A stretch of 64,000 nt of DNA from Mantis religiosa (GCA_030765055.1 CM060953.1:17087518-17151517); one strand, 5' to 3'. Positions 42,970 to 55,361 are shown, numbered from the stretch's first letter. Numbers and translations are program-made. The notes: generated from the letters alone by a model not told the origin.

Positions 42970-43550
42970 AAAGGTGTGTAGCCCTGCGATGGTAAACATT
43001 AGCAATATATGCAGTATCGAGCACTAATTCGTCTTAAATTTAGTTAATTTTATAACAATTTTACACCTAAGGACCTGTTGTGTGAAACGGCAAATTACAT
43101 GGAATATTTCTGGCAAGGCACTGAATCTAAATGCCCAGTTTTGTGTTTAACTGACACACAGACGTTATAAGTTTTATAAATGCTTTCCATGTATGTTGTA
43201 ATGACACGCTCATTTAGTTCTTAATTAACCGTCAGGAGGCAACTTTAATTGAGAAACAAACTGACAGATGATAATGTTCCGACCTCGTCTTGCTGTCCAC
43301 AGATGGCTCCACAAGTAATATCCTACCACGGTGAAGAAACTGTGAAATGATTTACAAAGTTTTAAATACAACTGTAGTTATACTGTTTACCTATAGCTTA
43401 AGTTTATTTCGTTTAGTTCAATGAACTGAAACAGTAATTAGAATATATTTTAACATAAATTTTACCGAACAAGTAATTCTGTTTGAAAACGGAAGTCATC
43501 TGAAATAAATATATCAGTCACAATTTTTGTAACTGAATTTCATTGTGTGA
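42970..43550. repeat. L leader and K core copy 21
   Basis: L near 42973; box at 43301 (GGCTCCACAAGTAATATCC), 1097 bp from copy 20. Confidence 0.85.
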
Positions 43551-43681
43551 ATCCAATTCTAACTGGTGCATGTTATAACGGCTGTGTTGTACAATTATTC
43601 AACCGTGCAACAACTTTTGCGTATTCAACTTGCTTCCACAAGGTTTATTGAGTCAGGGACCATGATAGAGCGGAATTTGAG

Positions 43682-43852
43682 ATGAGGCACTTGTATACTA
43701 GAATGGCGGTACTCGGTTTCCATAATCTCTTCTGTAAGAATGCATCATGTCATGAGCGAACAGAAATATGTGCGTGCAAATTATGTGGACAAAGACATGA
43801 ACTTTACCACATAGAACTGTGCAGGAAAAGAGCCAAATCAAAGACTATGTGA
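43682..43852 (+). CDS. Cys-rich small ORF, copy 2 (hypothetical)
   Basis: 56 codons with the same ATG and TGA as copy 1: MRHLYTRMAVLGFHNLFC, CACKLCGQRHELYHIELC. Nine or so residue differences from copy 1, Cys and His of the C-x2-C/H-x3-C set kept. No intron or promoter evidence. Confidence 0.35.
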   Translation: MRHLYTRMAVLGFHNLFCKNASCHERTEICACKLCGQRHELYHIELCRKRAKSKTM

Positions 43853-44011
43853 ACCAAGGCGTCAGTGCACAAACTCGAATAATTTGCAATAGTTTGTAAT
43901 TGAGGTCTTATTGTATGGCCATTTGGCTGAAATAAGACTTTATTATGTAAATAATCGTTAATGTTATCTCTAGCAATACAGATTACTAACACCCGAAAAT
44001 TAGTATAATAT

Positions 44012-44230
44012 TGTGACTCTGTGGATTACGTAGATTCGGAAATCTAGCTTCCAGAAAAAAACAAATGAAAGAAATCACTTCCGTACACTTCAAACTTCGA
44101 CTGTCAGAATAACCGTCATACAACTGCTCTTCTAACACCTGCGCGGTATTTATAGCCACCAGTCATTGTTTCTAGAATGCCGGGCAACAACAATAGACTG
44201 AAGAGTCGGGAGCCTCCTTCAGTCTCTTCT
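44012..44230 (-). mobile_element. solo LTR-like segment, type 2, copy 2
   Basis: TGTGACTCTGTGGATTACG start; CTATAAATACC on the minus strand near 44148. Confidence 0.45.
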
Positions 44231-44365
44231 GCCCTCGAGCCCTGAATACTTTTTAATAAATGTATTTCTTGTTCTAGATCGAGGTGCTTATTGCATAAAA
44301 GGTACGCTACTCCCAATTTGTCTGGTCTTGATGTTTCTAAAATACTCTTTAAGCATAATGTTCAA
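44231..44365 (-). pseudogene. Penelope-like GIY-YIG fragment (short)
   Basis: GVAYLLCNKHLDLEQEIHLL frame, parallel to 11656-11793. Confidence 0.58.
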
Positions 44366-44708
44366 TGACACGCTCCTTTAGTTCTTAATTAGCCGTCAGG
44401 AGGCGACTTTAGTTGAAAAACAACAGATGCTAATGTTCCGACCTCGACTTCCTGTCCACAGATGGCACGACCAGTAATATCCTGCCGCGGAGAAGAAAAT
44501 TCATAATTATTTACAAACTTTTAATATGAACTGCATTTATGCTCTTTGAATATACTTTCAGTTTGTTTGCATTTAACTGTATGTGAGTAAACAGTAATTG
44601 GGTTGTACTTTGACACAAATTTGACCACAAACGTAATTCTATACTTGAATAGAATCTTCTGAATTCAATATATAAGCCACAATTTTTGTAATTGCTTTCA
44701 TTGTAAGA
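44366..44708. repeat. K core copy 22
   Basis: Box at 44460 (AGATGGCACGACC). Confidence 0.85.
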
Positions 44709-45203
44709 TTTCAATTCTACTAAACTTAATTTTAAATTTTTTGCTGTATAATTATAGTACTTTAAGGTTTGCAACAGGTTTCCATCACAGCATGACTAGT
44801 AAGAGGGTTTGGAAAATTATCAGGCTTCCCTTGCCCTTAGCTGCTATTGGCCACGCAGTGCTCCATGATCGATGAAATATTTACATGACAGCTTTGATGA
44901 GAGTCTTTTACCTGCTTTTCCTGGTCTTCAATAACACTTGGTAGAGTATGTCATAGAGCCGAATATAATACAACGCTGGGTGGAAACATTTGTTTTCCAT
45001 CTTCTAGATTTTACAGTTATAGTTGAGTGATATACAAAAAAGAGGAGATTAGTGCCACTGTCAGAAAATTCTAGATATACCTTTCATTTGTCACGAAATG
45101 AATGTTATACATGTATAGCGTTTAGATGAAAATCTTTGGAATCTTTGTTGATAAAATCAAACCTTTTGAAACAGTCCTATGTGTTAAGGACTATGTTACA
45201 ATG
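44709..45203. repeat. P segment (truncated) and R segment
   Basis: P to ~44935, then R (cttggtagagtatgtcatag ... ttatacatgtatagcg) with an empty G2 site at 45106. Confidence 0.62.
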
Positions 45204-45212
45204 AAGCACAAA

Positions 45213-45494
45213 AGCCCGCCTCGGTAACGTAGATGGTGGCGTGTCTGTTTCACGTTCAAGAGTTTAAAAGTTGACGTACAAGTTACAATCTCGGTCACGG
45301 TGAGCTACCTGGATGAGGTTTTTCTTGGGTTTTCCCTTATCCTTAAAGACGATTGTGGGGTGGCTCTAAGGTTAGTGGACCCCGGACTCATTTCAGTATC
45401 ATTTCCCCAATCTCATTCACTGTGCGATATGAGTTAACGGTGTAGGACTTAAAATTACAAAAATAAATAGTCATATAAACAAATAAAATAAATA
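45213..45494 (+). mobile_element. SINE-A copy 3
   Basis: Identical 9-bp flanks AAGCACAAA (45204-45212, 45495-45503). Tail of AAATA units. Box B is damaged (AGTTACAATCTC). Confidence 0.88.
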
Positions 45495-45694
45495 AAGCAC
45501 AAAATTAATATAATTTTTAGTCGAACTTACACCCGATGTTCCCTATATTGCTTGTGTTTACTTTTATCATGTTTCTTTAGGACTTTCCTAGCATCCTCAG
45601 CTAATATTGACTATTAAATTTTCGCTGATGAACTAATTGGGGGCGATAGCAGCGCCTGTGCTTTTACCTTGATGGACTTGATAATCAGATACTT

Positions 45695-45929
45695 TGGCCG
45701 CGCCGTGTTTGAGTTGTTAGACCACTCGTCTCTCACCATGGCGGCCCGGGTTCCAATCGCAGCGACCGCAAAGTGATATTTGTGGTGGACAACACGGTGC
45801 TGGGGCGAGTTTTCTCCGGCTGCTCCGTATTTCTTTCACCAAATCACAACTCATGTGTCATTAGTGTGTCACCGCCTGTGGTGCCGTATGTAGCAAAAGC
45901 TGACGTTAAAGACTACACATTTCATTTTC
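45695..45929 (+). mobile_element. SINE-B copy 9
   Basis: GGCCGCGCCGTGTTTGAG, CGGGTTCCAATCGC, ACATTTCATTTTCGG; ~15 bp shorter than the 250-bp reference. Confidence 0.82.
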
Positions 45930-45979
45930 GGTCCTCTTCTAAAGCGGAGTTTCGTGAAGGAAAAGGCGTTCCTTTGGAA

Positions 45980-46536
45980 CAGATGTGTAGCGCTGTGATG
46001 GTAAACACTGGCAATATATGGAGCATCGGGTACCAGTTCGACTCATAATTATACTAATTTTCACAAAAGTTACACATAGGGATGTGTTGTGCAGACGGCT
46101 TATTTAATTGAACAGTTCTTGCAAGGCAGTGAATGTAAATGTCCAGTTTAGTATTTAACTGACACACAGACGTACACAAGTTGATGAATATAAAGCATAT
46201 ACGTCATAAAGACACGCTTTTTACTTCTTAATTTACCGCCATTTTGTAACACCAAGAGAAAGATGGTAATGATCCTACCTCGTCTTGCCGTCCACAGATG
46301 GCTCCAGCTGTAATATCCTACCGCAGCAGAGAAAATGTGTAATTATTTAGAACGTTTTAAAACGAACTGTATGTGTAATGTATGTGTGTGCGTTGGGTTT
46401 ATTCGCGTTTCACGGAATAAAAGTAAACACTAATTAGAATGTATTTTGATAAAAATTTGGCCTATGAGGTTATTCTGCATGAGAATGGAATAATGTGAAT
46501 TAACTATATAAACCACAAACTTTTAAAGTTTTTTCG
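45980..46536. repeat. L leader and K core copy 23, cut by a jockey tail
   Basis: L near 45983; box at 46296. Breaks off at aagttttttcg. Confidence 0.85.
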
Positions 46537-46676
46537 TCCCACTTAAATTACACCCGTCATTCTGCAACACCCACATCCCGCCACTACGTGGTTAAGCTCT
46601 TCCCAGAGCAGGTACACGATTTGACCACCCTTCGGGCTGTTCCAAACAGCCTGCCAGATTTGTGCTGCTGCTGCAC
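46537..46676 (+). mobile_element. jockey element, 3' tail only
   Basis: About 140 bp nearly identical to 7446-7582 (cacccgtcattctgcaa, cacatcccgccactacgtgg, the stem-loop, TGCTGCTGCTGC). Flanked by TTTTTTCG (46529-46536 and 46677-46684), a different duplication from the long copy, so an independent insertion. Confidence 0.9.
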
Positions 46677-46892
46677 TTTTTTCGTGGTATTCCGCGAAAT
46701 AAAGATAGAAATTTTCAAACACTTATGCTGTGCAATTATTGTGTCCTAAGAGCTTCTTTTCTGCAGCTGTATTCATTGTATGATTTGAATTGATTTGAAG
46801 TTGACTTTGAGGTTTGCAACAAGTTTCTATCACAAGAGTTTGGAATAATATCACGCTTCCGTTGCCCGTAGCTGCTATTGGCCACGCAATGC
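46677..46892. repeat. K end and P segment, left part
   Basis: Resumes at cttttttcgtggtattcc; P is broken by G3 at gcaatgcttc. Confidence 0.68.
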
Positions 46893-46893
46893 T

Positions 46894-47400
46894 TCCACCA
46901 GACCAGCAGAACCGACGAGTCGTCCAGGATTACATGGTCGGAGTGTTTGCTTCCCATGACCTAGCCGCTTGGTGCGGCTTTATTTGGGCAGTATAATAGA
47001 TTTGTCGTGTGTCTCAGGCGATTGTCTTGGGCAGTGTTATGTCTAGCCTTAAATTGGCGCTATTGCCCCGTGAGAGGTGTGCGCCCAGAGCTGGCTGCAC
47101 GATTCCGCCTGCCTGTGAGGCATCTGAGCACAGTCCACTTGACAGGCTAGAGGGAAGTAACTAATGTTCAGTTTTGGGTCTTACCAAGCCCAGATTTAGA
47201 GTCAGGGGAAATTGGCCCGGTTTAGTTCTGGTTACCCACAGCATCTTTGGGCGACCGGTAGCACGTTCGACGGCGAGGAACCCTTGTGTCGTAACGGACA
47301 AGGGTGTTCACCAGGTTATTAGGATGGGAGTCTAGCTTACTGTAGATGGTGCGGGATCTCTCCTGCACAACGTCCAGAATGTACGGGACTCCGGAATAGG
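46894..47400. mobile_element. G3 element copy 2
   Basis: Same insertion point and TGCTTC flanks as at 27533. Reading frames differ between the two copies, against a protein. Confidence 0.7.
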
Positions 47401-47654
47401 TGCTTCTTGAACACTGAAGTATTTAGGTGAAAGCTTTGATGCGAGTCTCTTACTTGTTTCGCTGGTCTTTAATAGCAGTGATATCTCTCTGTAATAACTT
47501 CACTCCCTCAAGGGTCACTGGATTGTTTATTTCACGTGTCGCTATTTAGGGAAGCCGTACAGTTAGTCTCCAACAAATTAAATAATCTAGTTCTAGGTGT
47601 TTCACTTACATACAACTTAACAGAGTTAAACAATTTTGCCTTTTATCATACTTT
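47401..47654. repeat. P segment, right part
   Basis: Colinear with 28024-28261. Confidence 0.68.
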
Positions 47655-48310
47655 TATTTCTTTTACGTTTGACCTATCTTCGTCTGTTGAATCATTGCAA
47701 TCATCATTATTTCCATCTCATTGTCTTCAATTATAGCTCTTTAAATTTTTTCTTCCTTTAGTGCATTCTTTTCTAATAGTGATCTATTATTTCATCCACA
47801 TTATGATATACTTTTTCCCATTTCATTTCTCCAATTTTCTCACATGTCTGCCGGGTCAACGTTTCAGCTTTCATTTTAAAACTCACATTTCTGGAAGCAT
47901 GCCATTGTTCGGCATCTGTCCATATTAATTCTGTAGCATTCAGGTGCGGCTATTATGGAGGAAGCTTTATGGTTGCATGAGAATATTTGGTCAATCAAAG
48001 TGTCTTTCGGAGTCGGATTGTTAGCTGGAAATAAATCATAAAATTTTCTTTTTGTGCTACTGTCATAACTTGGAATATTGTGAATTGGTAAACAAGAAAG
48101 CATGCCTTCTCTTAAAGAACTTGACGTTGGAGGTTTATCTACTTGTGTATTATGGTAAGAGACATTATATATTCCTAACACCGAGTTAAGGGTAAATTAG
48201 GAATTAACATTATGATTAAAAACTTAACATAATTTCAGTATTCATTTGTTTATGAACATTTAAGAGGTGTATGACTCTCATAGCTCATTACAGTCAACTA
48301 AACTCGGGGA
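47655..48310 (-). pseudogene. DDE transposase remnant T7
   Basis: 101-codon piece (48181-47876): MLGIYNVSYHNTQVDKPP, second catalytic Asp replaced by Tyr, KFYDLFPANNP. PHLNA-type remnant of the third-acid motif near 47940. Confidence 0.78.
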
Positions 48311-48364
48311 CCATTGCGGGAATTATACATGAAAGTACTATTTTACACATTTGCAGAAAACGCT

Positions 48365-48700
48365 CTTTTAATTGTTCATTAACGGTCAAGAGAGGAACTT
48401 GCTTGACAAGCAAATTGATAAGACAGTATTCTGCTACGAGCTCATATTGCTGTCCGTAGATAGCACCACAAGTAATATCTTGCCGCGGTGAAGAAAATTG
48501 ATAATTATTTACAAGGTTTCAAAACGAACTATATTTCTACTGTTGCACATCCTTTAGGTTTATTTGATTTCTGCCTGATTAGGATAAACAAATTTTAGAA
48601 TGTATTTCGATAGAAAATTGGCCGGAAGAAATATTTCTGTGTGGGAATGAAAGTCTTGTAAGCTCAGTATATTATACACAATTTTTAGTTATTTTCTCTG
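48365..48700. repeat. K core copy 24
   Basis: Box at 48458 is damaged (GTAGATAGCACCACAAGTAAT). Confidence 0.82.
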
Positions 48701-50325
48701 TGAGTTGGTTCAATTCTAAGTTCGTACTTTTCGCCCCTGTGGAATAGCAGTATGCTTAGTAATAGGACTCTAAATGATATTAAGAAAAATCGGAATCAAG
48801 TTGCTCGTAATTGCTATAGATGCATTCTTCTTACTTTACTCAAATGATCGTATAATTTAATACCGTTACTACTTAGGGATATAAAATGTTTCGTGGGCTT
48901 TGACTGCAGCTTTCGACTTTGAATAGCTCTCATAAAGTTTACTAAAGCTTAAATTAAATATTATTATTATCTGTAGTAATACAACAACTAGGATAACATA
49001 AAATAATACTTAGGCGTTCAAAGTCAATATTTACTTGTATACATTTATTGTAACATTCCCGCAGCGTGTCAGATGACTTCCTCGTGATGTTGAAATTAAA
49101 CAGTTCATTTTGTCCTTCAAGGTAGGAATTAGTGAAATATCTCTTATGATTTTCTTCGCTTCTTTGTTTCCATAGTTACCGCAGTTCTACAGGATGGTAT
49201 TGAACTACATTGAAATAACTTCAGCGAATGTAGACTTGACTAATGTAAACAAGTTAGCATAGGCAATGGATGGTCAGCGGCTAAAAACTAAGCAGTTAAT
49301 TTTCTTAGACTTATATGGAATAAGAAGCTGATTAATTGGTATTTAAACAAGGTGGATGAAAACATTAGATTAGAATGTCTTTAAAACTGCTTCCCGAATT
49401 AACTCGTTGCTGGCGTTTTCAAGAGTTAATGTCTCTAATATCTCAAAACTGGAACTAATCACCTGCCAGTGCGACACTGTACAGCGATTAACTACCTTCT
49501 TGTATCATGTAGCATACTGTAGTAGTGTTTATCTAACGGTTCTGATGGCCCAATACGTAATACCGAATATTGTTACTCTAAATATCATTGGTTCTGATAC
49601 TGCAATGTAGTTAACTTCTTGCGTTTTTCGATATATTTCTCAGAAGAAAGTCTAACTCACTAATAATAGCAACAAGTGAAACTATTCGAAAGATATAAGG
49701 AATTGTGTACACAGTACGACAGTCATATGTTTGCCGCTGTCAACTTTTCACTGAAAACGCAGTCGCCATTTCGAGCAGTTTGTATAAACCTGATGTAAAG
49801 AGTTGCATTTACTTTTACTTTATGTAAGTTCGTTCATCCTTTAAGCCATCTCCAATTTAGATGTAGAACATCCTAAGGTATTAAGCAGGATTTAGCCTTT
49901 GTTAGAAACAATTGTAATTACTTGTACAACACGGTCAAATTGCTCCGTCAAATATACACATTCATATAAAAATTAACAGCTTGGACGAAACATAAGCAAA
50001 TTACCAAACAAAGAATGAAAAAATTAAACTATCAAGAAAAGCGGAGACTCTAAGCCTTGATGGTGCACTTGAAGGCTATGTTATAGCTATTTCACCAGAG
50101 GGAGTGCTCCTGCAAGCCTCTTAATTTTCGTGTACTATGTACTCAACTGTTATCATCACTTGCAGTGTCGCACAGATACTTTAGAACCTTTCAGTCGTAA
50201 CTTCCACATATGAACCAACACACGAATTACTTCTATAAGATATCTCTACTTGTTCTGAAAATATTTCCTGTAATTAGCTCCCGGTACACCTAAATTAAGG
50301 ACCTTGTGATTGGTTAAGTGATTTA
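48701..50325 (+). repeat. decayed 5' part of hAT block E3
   Basis: Colinear with 17746-19312, offset about 31 kb. It keeps ~60 bp near 49205-49260 that E1 and E2 lack, so it is closer to the ancestor there. Confidence 0.5.
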
Positions 50326-50785
50326 GTATTTCTCACTGACATTTCTCAACATTTCAATAATCTTAATAATCATCTTCATAGAAAGTTCCACTACACATGG
50401 TTACGTCAATGGTAAACATGAAAGAAGTGTGGAAATCCAATCTGACGAAGAAAGAGTTTCATCAATTTAAATGTCTAAGATCTCTTCCCAATAATTCTGT
50501 AACAAATCTGTATAGATATATTGGTCTGCTAGATAACGTAAAGAGGGAACTTAAAGTAAGGTGATTCACTGATTTTAAATCCATGGAAAATGATTTTGTT
50601 CTGTTTGCTGATCCTCTTGCAATAGATTTACATAAGCTTAGACTAGAATTACAGTAGAAAGTCGCTGATTTACAATGAGATACGTATATTCAATTGCAGT
50701 TTAAGGATTTGAATGATTTGGATATATTTAAACATCTGAAAGCAGATACATATCTATCTCTTAGATCGTAGCAGCTATGTTTGGA
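50326..50785 (+). pseudogene. hAT transposase C-terminal part, copy E3
   Basis: EVWKSNLTKKEFHQFKCLRS, LDNVKRELKV, then frame change and DFKSMENDFVLFADPLAIDL, the best DFKS-to-DPL stretch in the window. Then VADLQ and a stop. Confidence 0.82.
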
Positions 50786-50794
50786 TCAACATAT

Positions 50795-51337
50795 TGTGAA
50801 TATGTGGGCTCCTAGAATCAAAATTTCAAGTTACAGAAATTCCAAATGTTCTTTATTTCTGTAGAAATACGCTCTGTTCTATTCTTACAGTAGTCTCATT
50901 ACGTCACATACACAATCACAATCTTCCAAGGTTGATGACCACAACAACAACGTTCTGATTACATCTGTTTACTACGTCTGCTCTCGTTACAACACTCTAC
51001 AACTGTTTACTCCTACTGCTCTGTTTACGACTGTCTCTTCGCGAGTCGTACCTTCCTTAAATACCTCATTGATTATTCGAGACTGTTCTGTAACCATCAC
51101 TAGATATTTCTGGAACAAACAATAAATCAAATGTTCTATAAAACATTGAAGACGTCAGCAGAATGTTCCAATTACCTCACTTATCTGTGTCAGTAAGTCT
51201 TTTATCTCGCGCTATCTTTATCTGTTTTTGTAGGCTCTTTATTTCCATACTGTCTGCCTATCAGCTCCTTTGTGTAAACAAGCCACGCGAACAATTTTTG
51301 CGCGTACGCCGCCAGTAGTAAAAAGGGATTCGTTCCA
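50795..51337 (-). mobile_element. solo LTR-like segment, type 3, copy 3
   Basis: TGTGAATATGTGGGCTCC ... CGTTCCA, followed by ATAT and preceded by ATAT. Confidence 0.62.
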
Positions 51338-51609
51338 ATATATATCCCAACAACTGTTTTCTGAAAGAAACTTATAAAATAGAAGCAATAAATGCGATTA
51401 ACAAATTATAATTTACGTGCTATACGGAGAGTGTCTATTTGTGATACATCACTAGACTTTCAAGGCAAATTACAAATAGAAGTGAAGAGAAATATGTTGC
51501 ACAAATATTTAGGCGTACCAAAGGTATCGTAGGCCAAAATAGATGGATTCAAGTACGTGTACTATTACTTACTTTACTAGTAGCCATTCCACCTCTAACT
51601 CTGACAGAA
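51338..51609. other. sequence after LTR3
   Basis: As 20356-20619; nothing callable. Confidence 0.35.
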
Positions 51610-52135
51610 GGTACATGCCTTCACCTGTTCAACATTACGTCATGTACACCGCGGGTTGCACACTCAGACGTCATAATGCTCCCTCATTGAGTACATGCTT
51701 GCCGATGTCCAGTTTAGTATTTAACCGACATACAGACGCACGTACAATCACGTGAAACGTTCTATAAAAACATACTACGTACGTCATAAAGACACGCTCT
51801 ATTAGTTCTTAGTTCACCACCCGGAGGGCAACATTTATTCTTATACATATTGTCAGATAATACTCATCCAAACTAGTCTTGCTGTCCAAAGATGGCTCCA
51901 CCTGTAATATCTTACTGCGGTGAAGAAAATTTCTAATTATTTCCAAAGTATTAAGACGAACTGTATATGTACCTTTTGTTTATACTTTAGATTTATTTGC
52001 TTTTAATCTATAAAAGTAAATGGTAATTAGAATATATTTTGATACAAATTTGACCGAAAAAATAATCCCGTATAAGAATGGAAGTCTTCTGACTTCAACA
52101 TATAAACAACAATTTTTACAGCTTTAATTCGTATT
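51610..52135. repeat. leader and K core copy 25
   Basis: Box at 51890. Differs from copy 10 at only scattered positions. Confidence 0.85.
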
Positions 52136-52689
52136 TTATATGGATTTTAGGGTAATTGGTTTTTTAAATGCTTGTGTTGTGCAATTATAGTTTCCTGAGA
52201 ATACTAGCTCCAAGATAAAGTTTGCAACAAGGCGCGATCAGAGCATGACTAGTAATAGAGTTTGGAATGAAATTACCAAATTTCGCGCTCACTAAGCTTG
52301 TAGCCATGCCATTGTTGTTGAACACAGTAATATTTAAATGAAATATTTGATGCGAATCTCTTACCTGTTCTCCCTGGACTTCAGTGACAGTGATATCTCA
52401 CTGCGATTACGTCACGCTCTCAAGACTCACTGGATGCTTTATTTCATATGTCGCTATTCAGGGAAGTCGTTCAGTCTCCAAAAAATTACATACTCTTATT
52501 CCAGAAACGTTTTTCACTTGATACAACGTCATACTGAGTCAAATAATTTGCCTTTTATCTTATTTTAAAACTTCTACGCCTGAGATACCTTTATCTGTTG
52601 AGTCATTATTACTGTCATCCTCCTCACTGTTTCCATACCATTGCCTTCAATTATAATCCTTTCAATTTTTCCTCTGTTAGTACATTGAA
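52136..52689. repeat. P segment with T C-terminal scrap
   Basis: Parallel to 21146-21699; ACAGTGATATCTCACTGCG at 52386. Confidence 0.65.
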
Positions 52690-53010
52690 ACCAGGCGTTA
52701 AATAAAACACATTTCATTTCAGGTACTCTTACAGGTTGGTGTCGAAATTTTAGTTTTCCATCATATTGCTTTCCAACGTGGTTAATGCAGCTGAACCCTC
52801 AACAATTTTAATATACGGATTTCTTGTTCTATATCGTGATTATCATTCCATAAATGGTACCTACTGCCGATTTGTCTGTTCTTGATGTTTCTAAAATACC
52901 CTAATATTCAACTTCCTTTAGGTTTTTGACATTGTAATTGTTGTCTGTCTTTGCAGTTTATCAGGTACAAACCTGAGCTTTGGTCTGTAGTCTTCCCTTT
53001 GTGTTGTAAC
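52690..53010 (-). pseudogene. Penelope-like GIY-YIG fragment
   Basis: SSGLYLINCKDRQ in an open 68-codon frame (53114-52908), then HCQKPKGS. Followed by only ~20 bases of LTR4 (tgtaacttggtaaaatttaa). Confidence 0.6.
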
Positions 53011-53029
53011 TTGGTAAAATTTAAAGTTG

Positions 53030-53410
53030 CCCAGTTTAGTTGACTAATTTTTAAAAATGTTACACCTAAGGACCTGTTATCCGAGAGGATAAATGTCATT
53101 AAAACTTCATGCAAACTTCTGTACTTAATTCACCTGTTTACTATTTTAACGACACACTCGATCACGTAAAACGTTATAGAGCTATGTACTATGTACTTTA
53201 AATTACACGCTCTTTTAGTTCTTAACTAACCGCCAGGGTGACAAACAATTGAACGAGGGGAATGGTCATACCTCATTCACGTTTCAGTGAAAAAAGTAGA
53301 CAGTAATTAGAATAAATGTTGTCATAAATTTGACCTAAGAAGTAATTCCGTATGAGAATGGAAGTCATCTGTGTTAAATATATAAACAACAAACTTTCTA
53401 ACTTTCTTTC
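53030..53410. repeat. K core copy 26, box deleted
   Basis: Same internal deletion as copy 11 (catacctcattcacgtttc joint). Confidence 0.75.
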
Positions 53411-53507
53411 ATGGTATAAATCGAATTGTGATCTTAACCCTTTTGAACACTTGAATAGTGCAATTATTGTACCCTGAGAGCGGGAGTGCCACTGTTTAGT
53501 TTTACAT

Positions 53508-53711
53508 CCCGCCTCGGTAGCGTAGATGCAAAATATCTCTTATGATTTCCTTACCTATCTTGTTTCCATGGTTACTGCAGATCCACAAGATATTTATGAA
53601 CTACACCGAACTGGTCTATACATGTACCGCGGTCTAACTGTTACAGTTAAAAGTTATTTAAATGACATAGGAATAAACAATAACATGAAGCATTATGTGC
53701 ACAAATACTAA
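53508..53711 (+). pseudogene. SINE-A scrap and hAT fragment
   Basis: Parallel to 23370-23585; 61-codon frame YLVSMVTADPQDIYELHRTG, VKSYLNDIGINNN. Confidence 0.5.
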
Positions 53712-53723
53712 ATATGAAATATA

Positions 53724-54171
53724 CAAAGGACGCCCGGCGCCTCTGTAGGGCTTTCCATAGGGCAAGACCTAGAGAATATCAAGCCGCTCCTCTGGTCCTG
53801 TGGACTCAAGATGGAATGGAAGTGGATATACCACTTACGCGTGCCAAACCCAAAGAGGAAGACTACCGATTAACCTCGATAGGGACGCCTGGTGATCTAG
53901 CACACCTACTAGCTATGCAGGCTAGTACGCGGGAATATATGACATCCTTCAACCCCGTCCGGAGACGTACCCGCTCTCCCACGGGTATCGGGAACCACTG
54001 TCCCTCGAGTCCAACCCAATCCGAACAACTCCCATTAAGGATGGGGCTTGAATGTTTGGCCCGAGGTTCCTCTAGTAACGTTAGAGGTACCACGAGTGTT
54101 AGGTGTCCGTAGCGTCAGCACCTCGGCAGCTGAAGGGGACAGATCCCCTCCCCCACGGGGCTATACATATG
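53724..54171. mobile_element. G2 element copy 3
   Basis: Parallel to 23588-24037; ends ctatacatatg. Plus frame is 132 codons here (53714-54112) but starts in flanking DNA. Confidence 0.7.
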
Positions 54172-54357
54172 TCGTGTTTTAATTAAAATCCTTGGAGTAG
54201 TTTTTGAGAAAACAAACTTGTTAAACAATTGCTATATATAAGGACTATGATACAATGAAGTACAAAATTTATATAATCTCTAGTCGATTTGCTAGTGTTT
54301 ACCTAGATCACGTTTGATTACGATCATCCTAATGTCCTTCAGCTAATGTCGACTTAA

Positions 54358-55065
54358 AAATGAGGTCAACCGGAAAGTCCGAAGATCCCAACCCCTATCA
54401 ACCCGGAAGCCATGGAAAATTTCGGTGCAATACCTTCAGTCTAAGGACCCTGGCCGCGCCGTGGCTTAGTGGTTAGACCACTTGGCTCAGACCAAGGCGG
54501 CCCGGGTTTGATCCCAGGTGACCGCAAACTGAGATTTTTGGTGGACAACACGGCACTGGGGTTTTCTCCGGGACCTCCGGTTTCCCCCGCCATGTCATTC
54601 CTCCGGTGCTCCACCTTCATCTCATCTATCACAAGTGTCACCGCCTGCGGTGCCGTATTTAGCAAAGGCGGTCGTTAAACACTACATATTTCATTTCTAA
54701 GGACCCCCTCCCTATCTCAAGACAGGTGGAAGTGGCTACGTCACATACGCGCGTCAGCCCCGCAGGATAGACTAGCGAAAACCTCGGTGTGATCACCTGG
54801 AGGTCACCTTCTACTGGCTCTGCAGGCTAGTCCTCGGGACGCTTTAGGCAACCCTATGCCCTATCCGGTTGGCCGAGGGCTGGCTGTATCCAATCTCCCG
54901 CGGGTGTCGGGAACACACTGTCCCTTGAGTCCAACCCAATCCGAACAACTCCCATTCAGGGAGGGGCTCGAATGTTCGGCCCCAGGTTCCTCTTCGTAAC
55001 GACATAAGTGTCTCGAGGGCTAAGGGCCCGCAGCATCCGCACCAGGACTTCTGAAGCAATAGTGG
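54358..55065. mobile_element. G1 element copy 4, interrupted by SINE-B
   Basis: The left TGTACA is lost by a small change (gtcgacttaaaaatgagg). The centre carries ctcccattcagggagggg, the G2 form of the hairpin, again suggesting G1/G2 exchange. Confidence 0.68.
54451..54696 (+). mobile_element. SINE-B copy 10, nested in G1
   Basis: CTAAGGACCC on both sides (54441-54450, 54697-54706). Box A GTGGCTTAGTGGTTAGAC, box B GGGTTTGATCCC. Confidence 0.92.
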
Positions 55066-55113
55066 TGTCTCCGCTGGTATCTTGATAAACTTAAGGTTCT
55101 GAATCTTAGCTGC

Positions 55114-55361
55114 GCGGCGTGGCTGAGTGGTTAAACAGCTCTACTCTCACCAAAGCTACCCGGGTTCTATTCTATGCCAACAAAAAGTAAAACTTGTTAA
55201 TGACAACACGCTGCTGGGGCGAGTTTTCTCCTGGATCCCCGGTTTCCTCTGACATCTCATTCCAGCATTGCATCTCCATCTCTTGTAACATCAGTGTCAC
55301 CGCCTGCGGTGACGCGTTTAGTAAAAGCGGGCTTTAAACACTACACATTTCATTTTAGGTT
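55114..55361 (+). mobile_element. SINE-B copy 11
   Basis: GCGCGGCGTGGCTGAGTGG, GGGTTCTATTC; ends ACATTTCATTTTAGG. Orthologous to copy 6. Confidence 0.8.
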
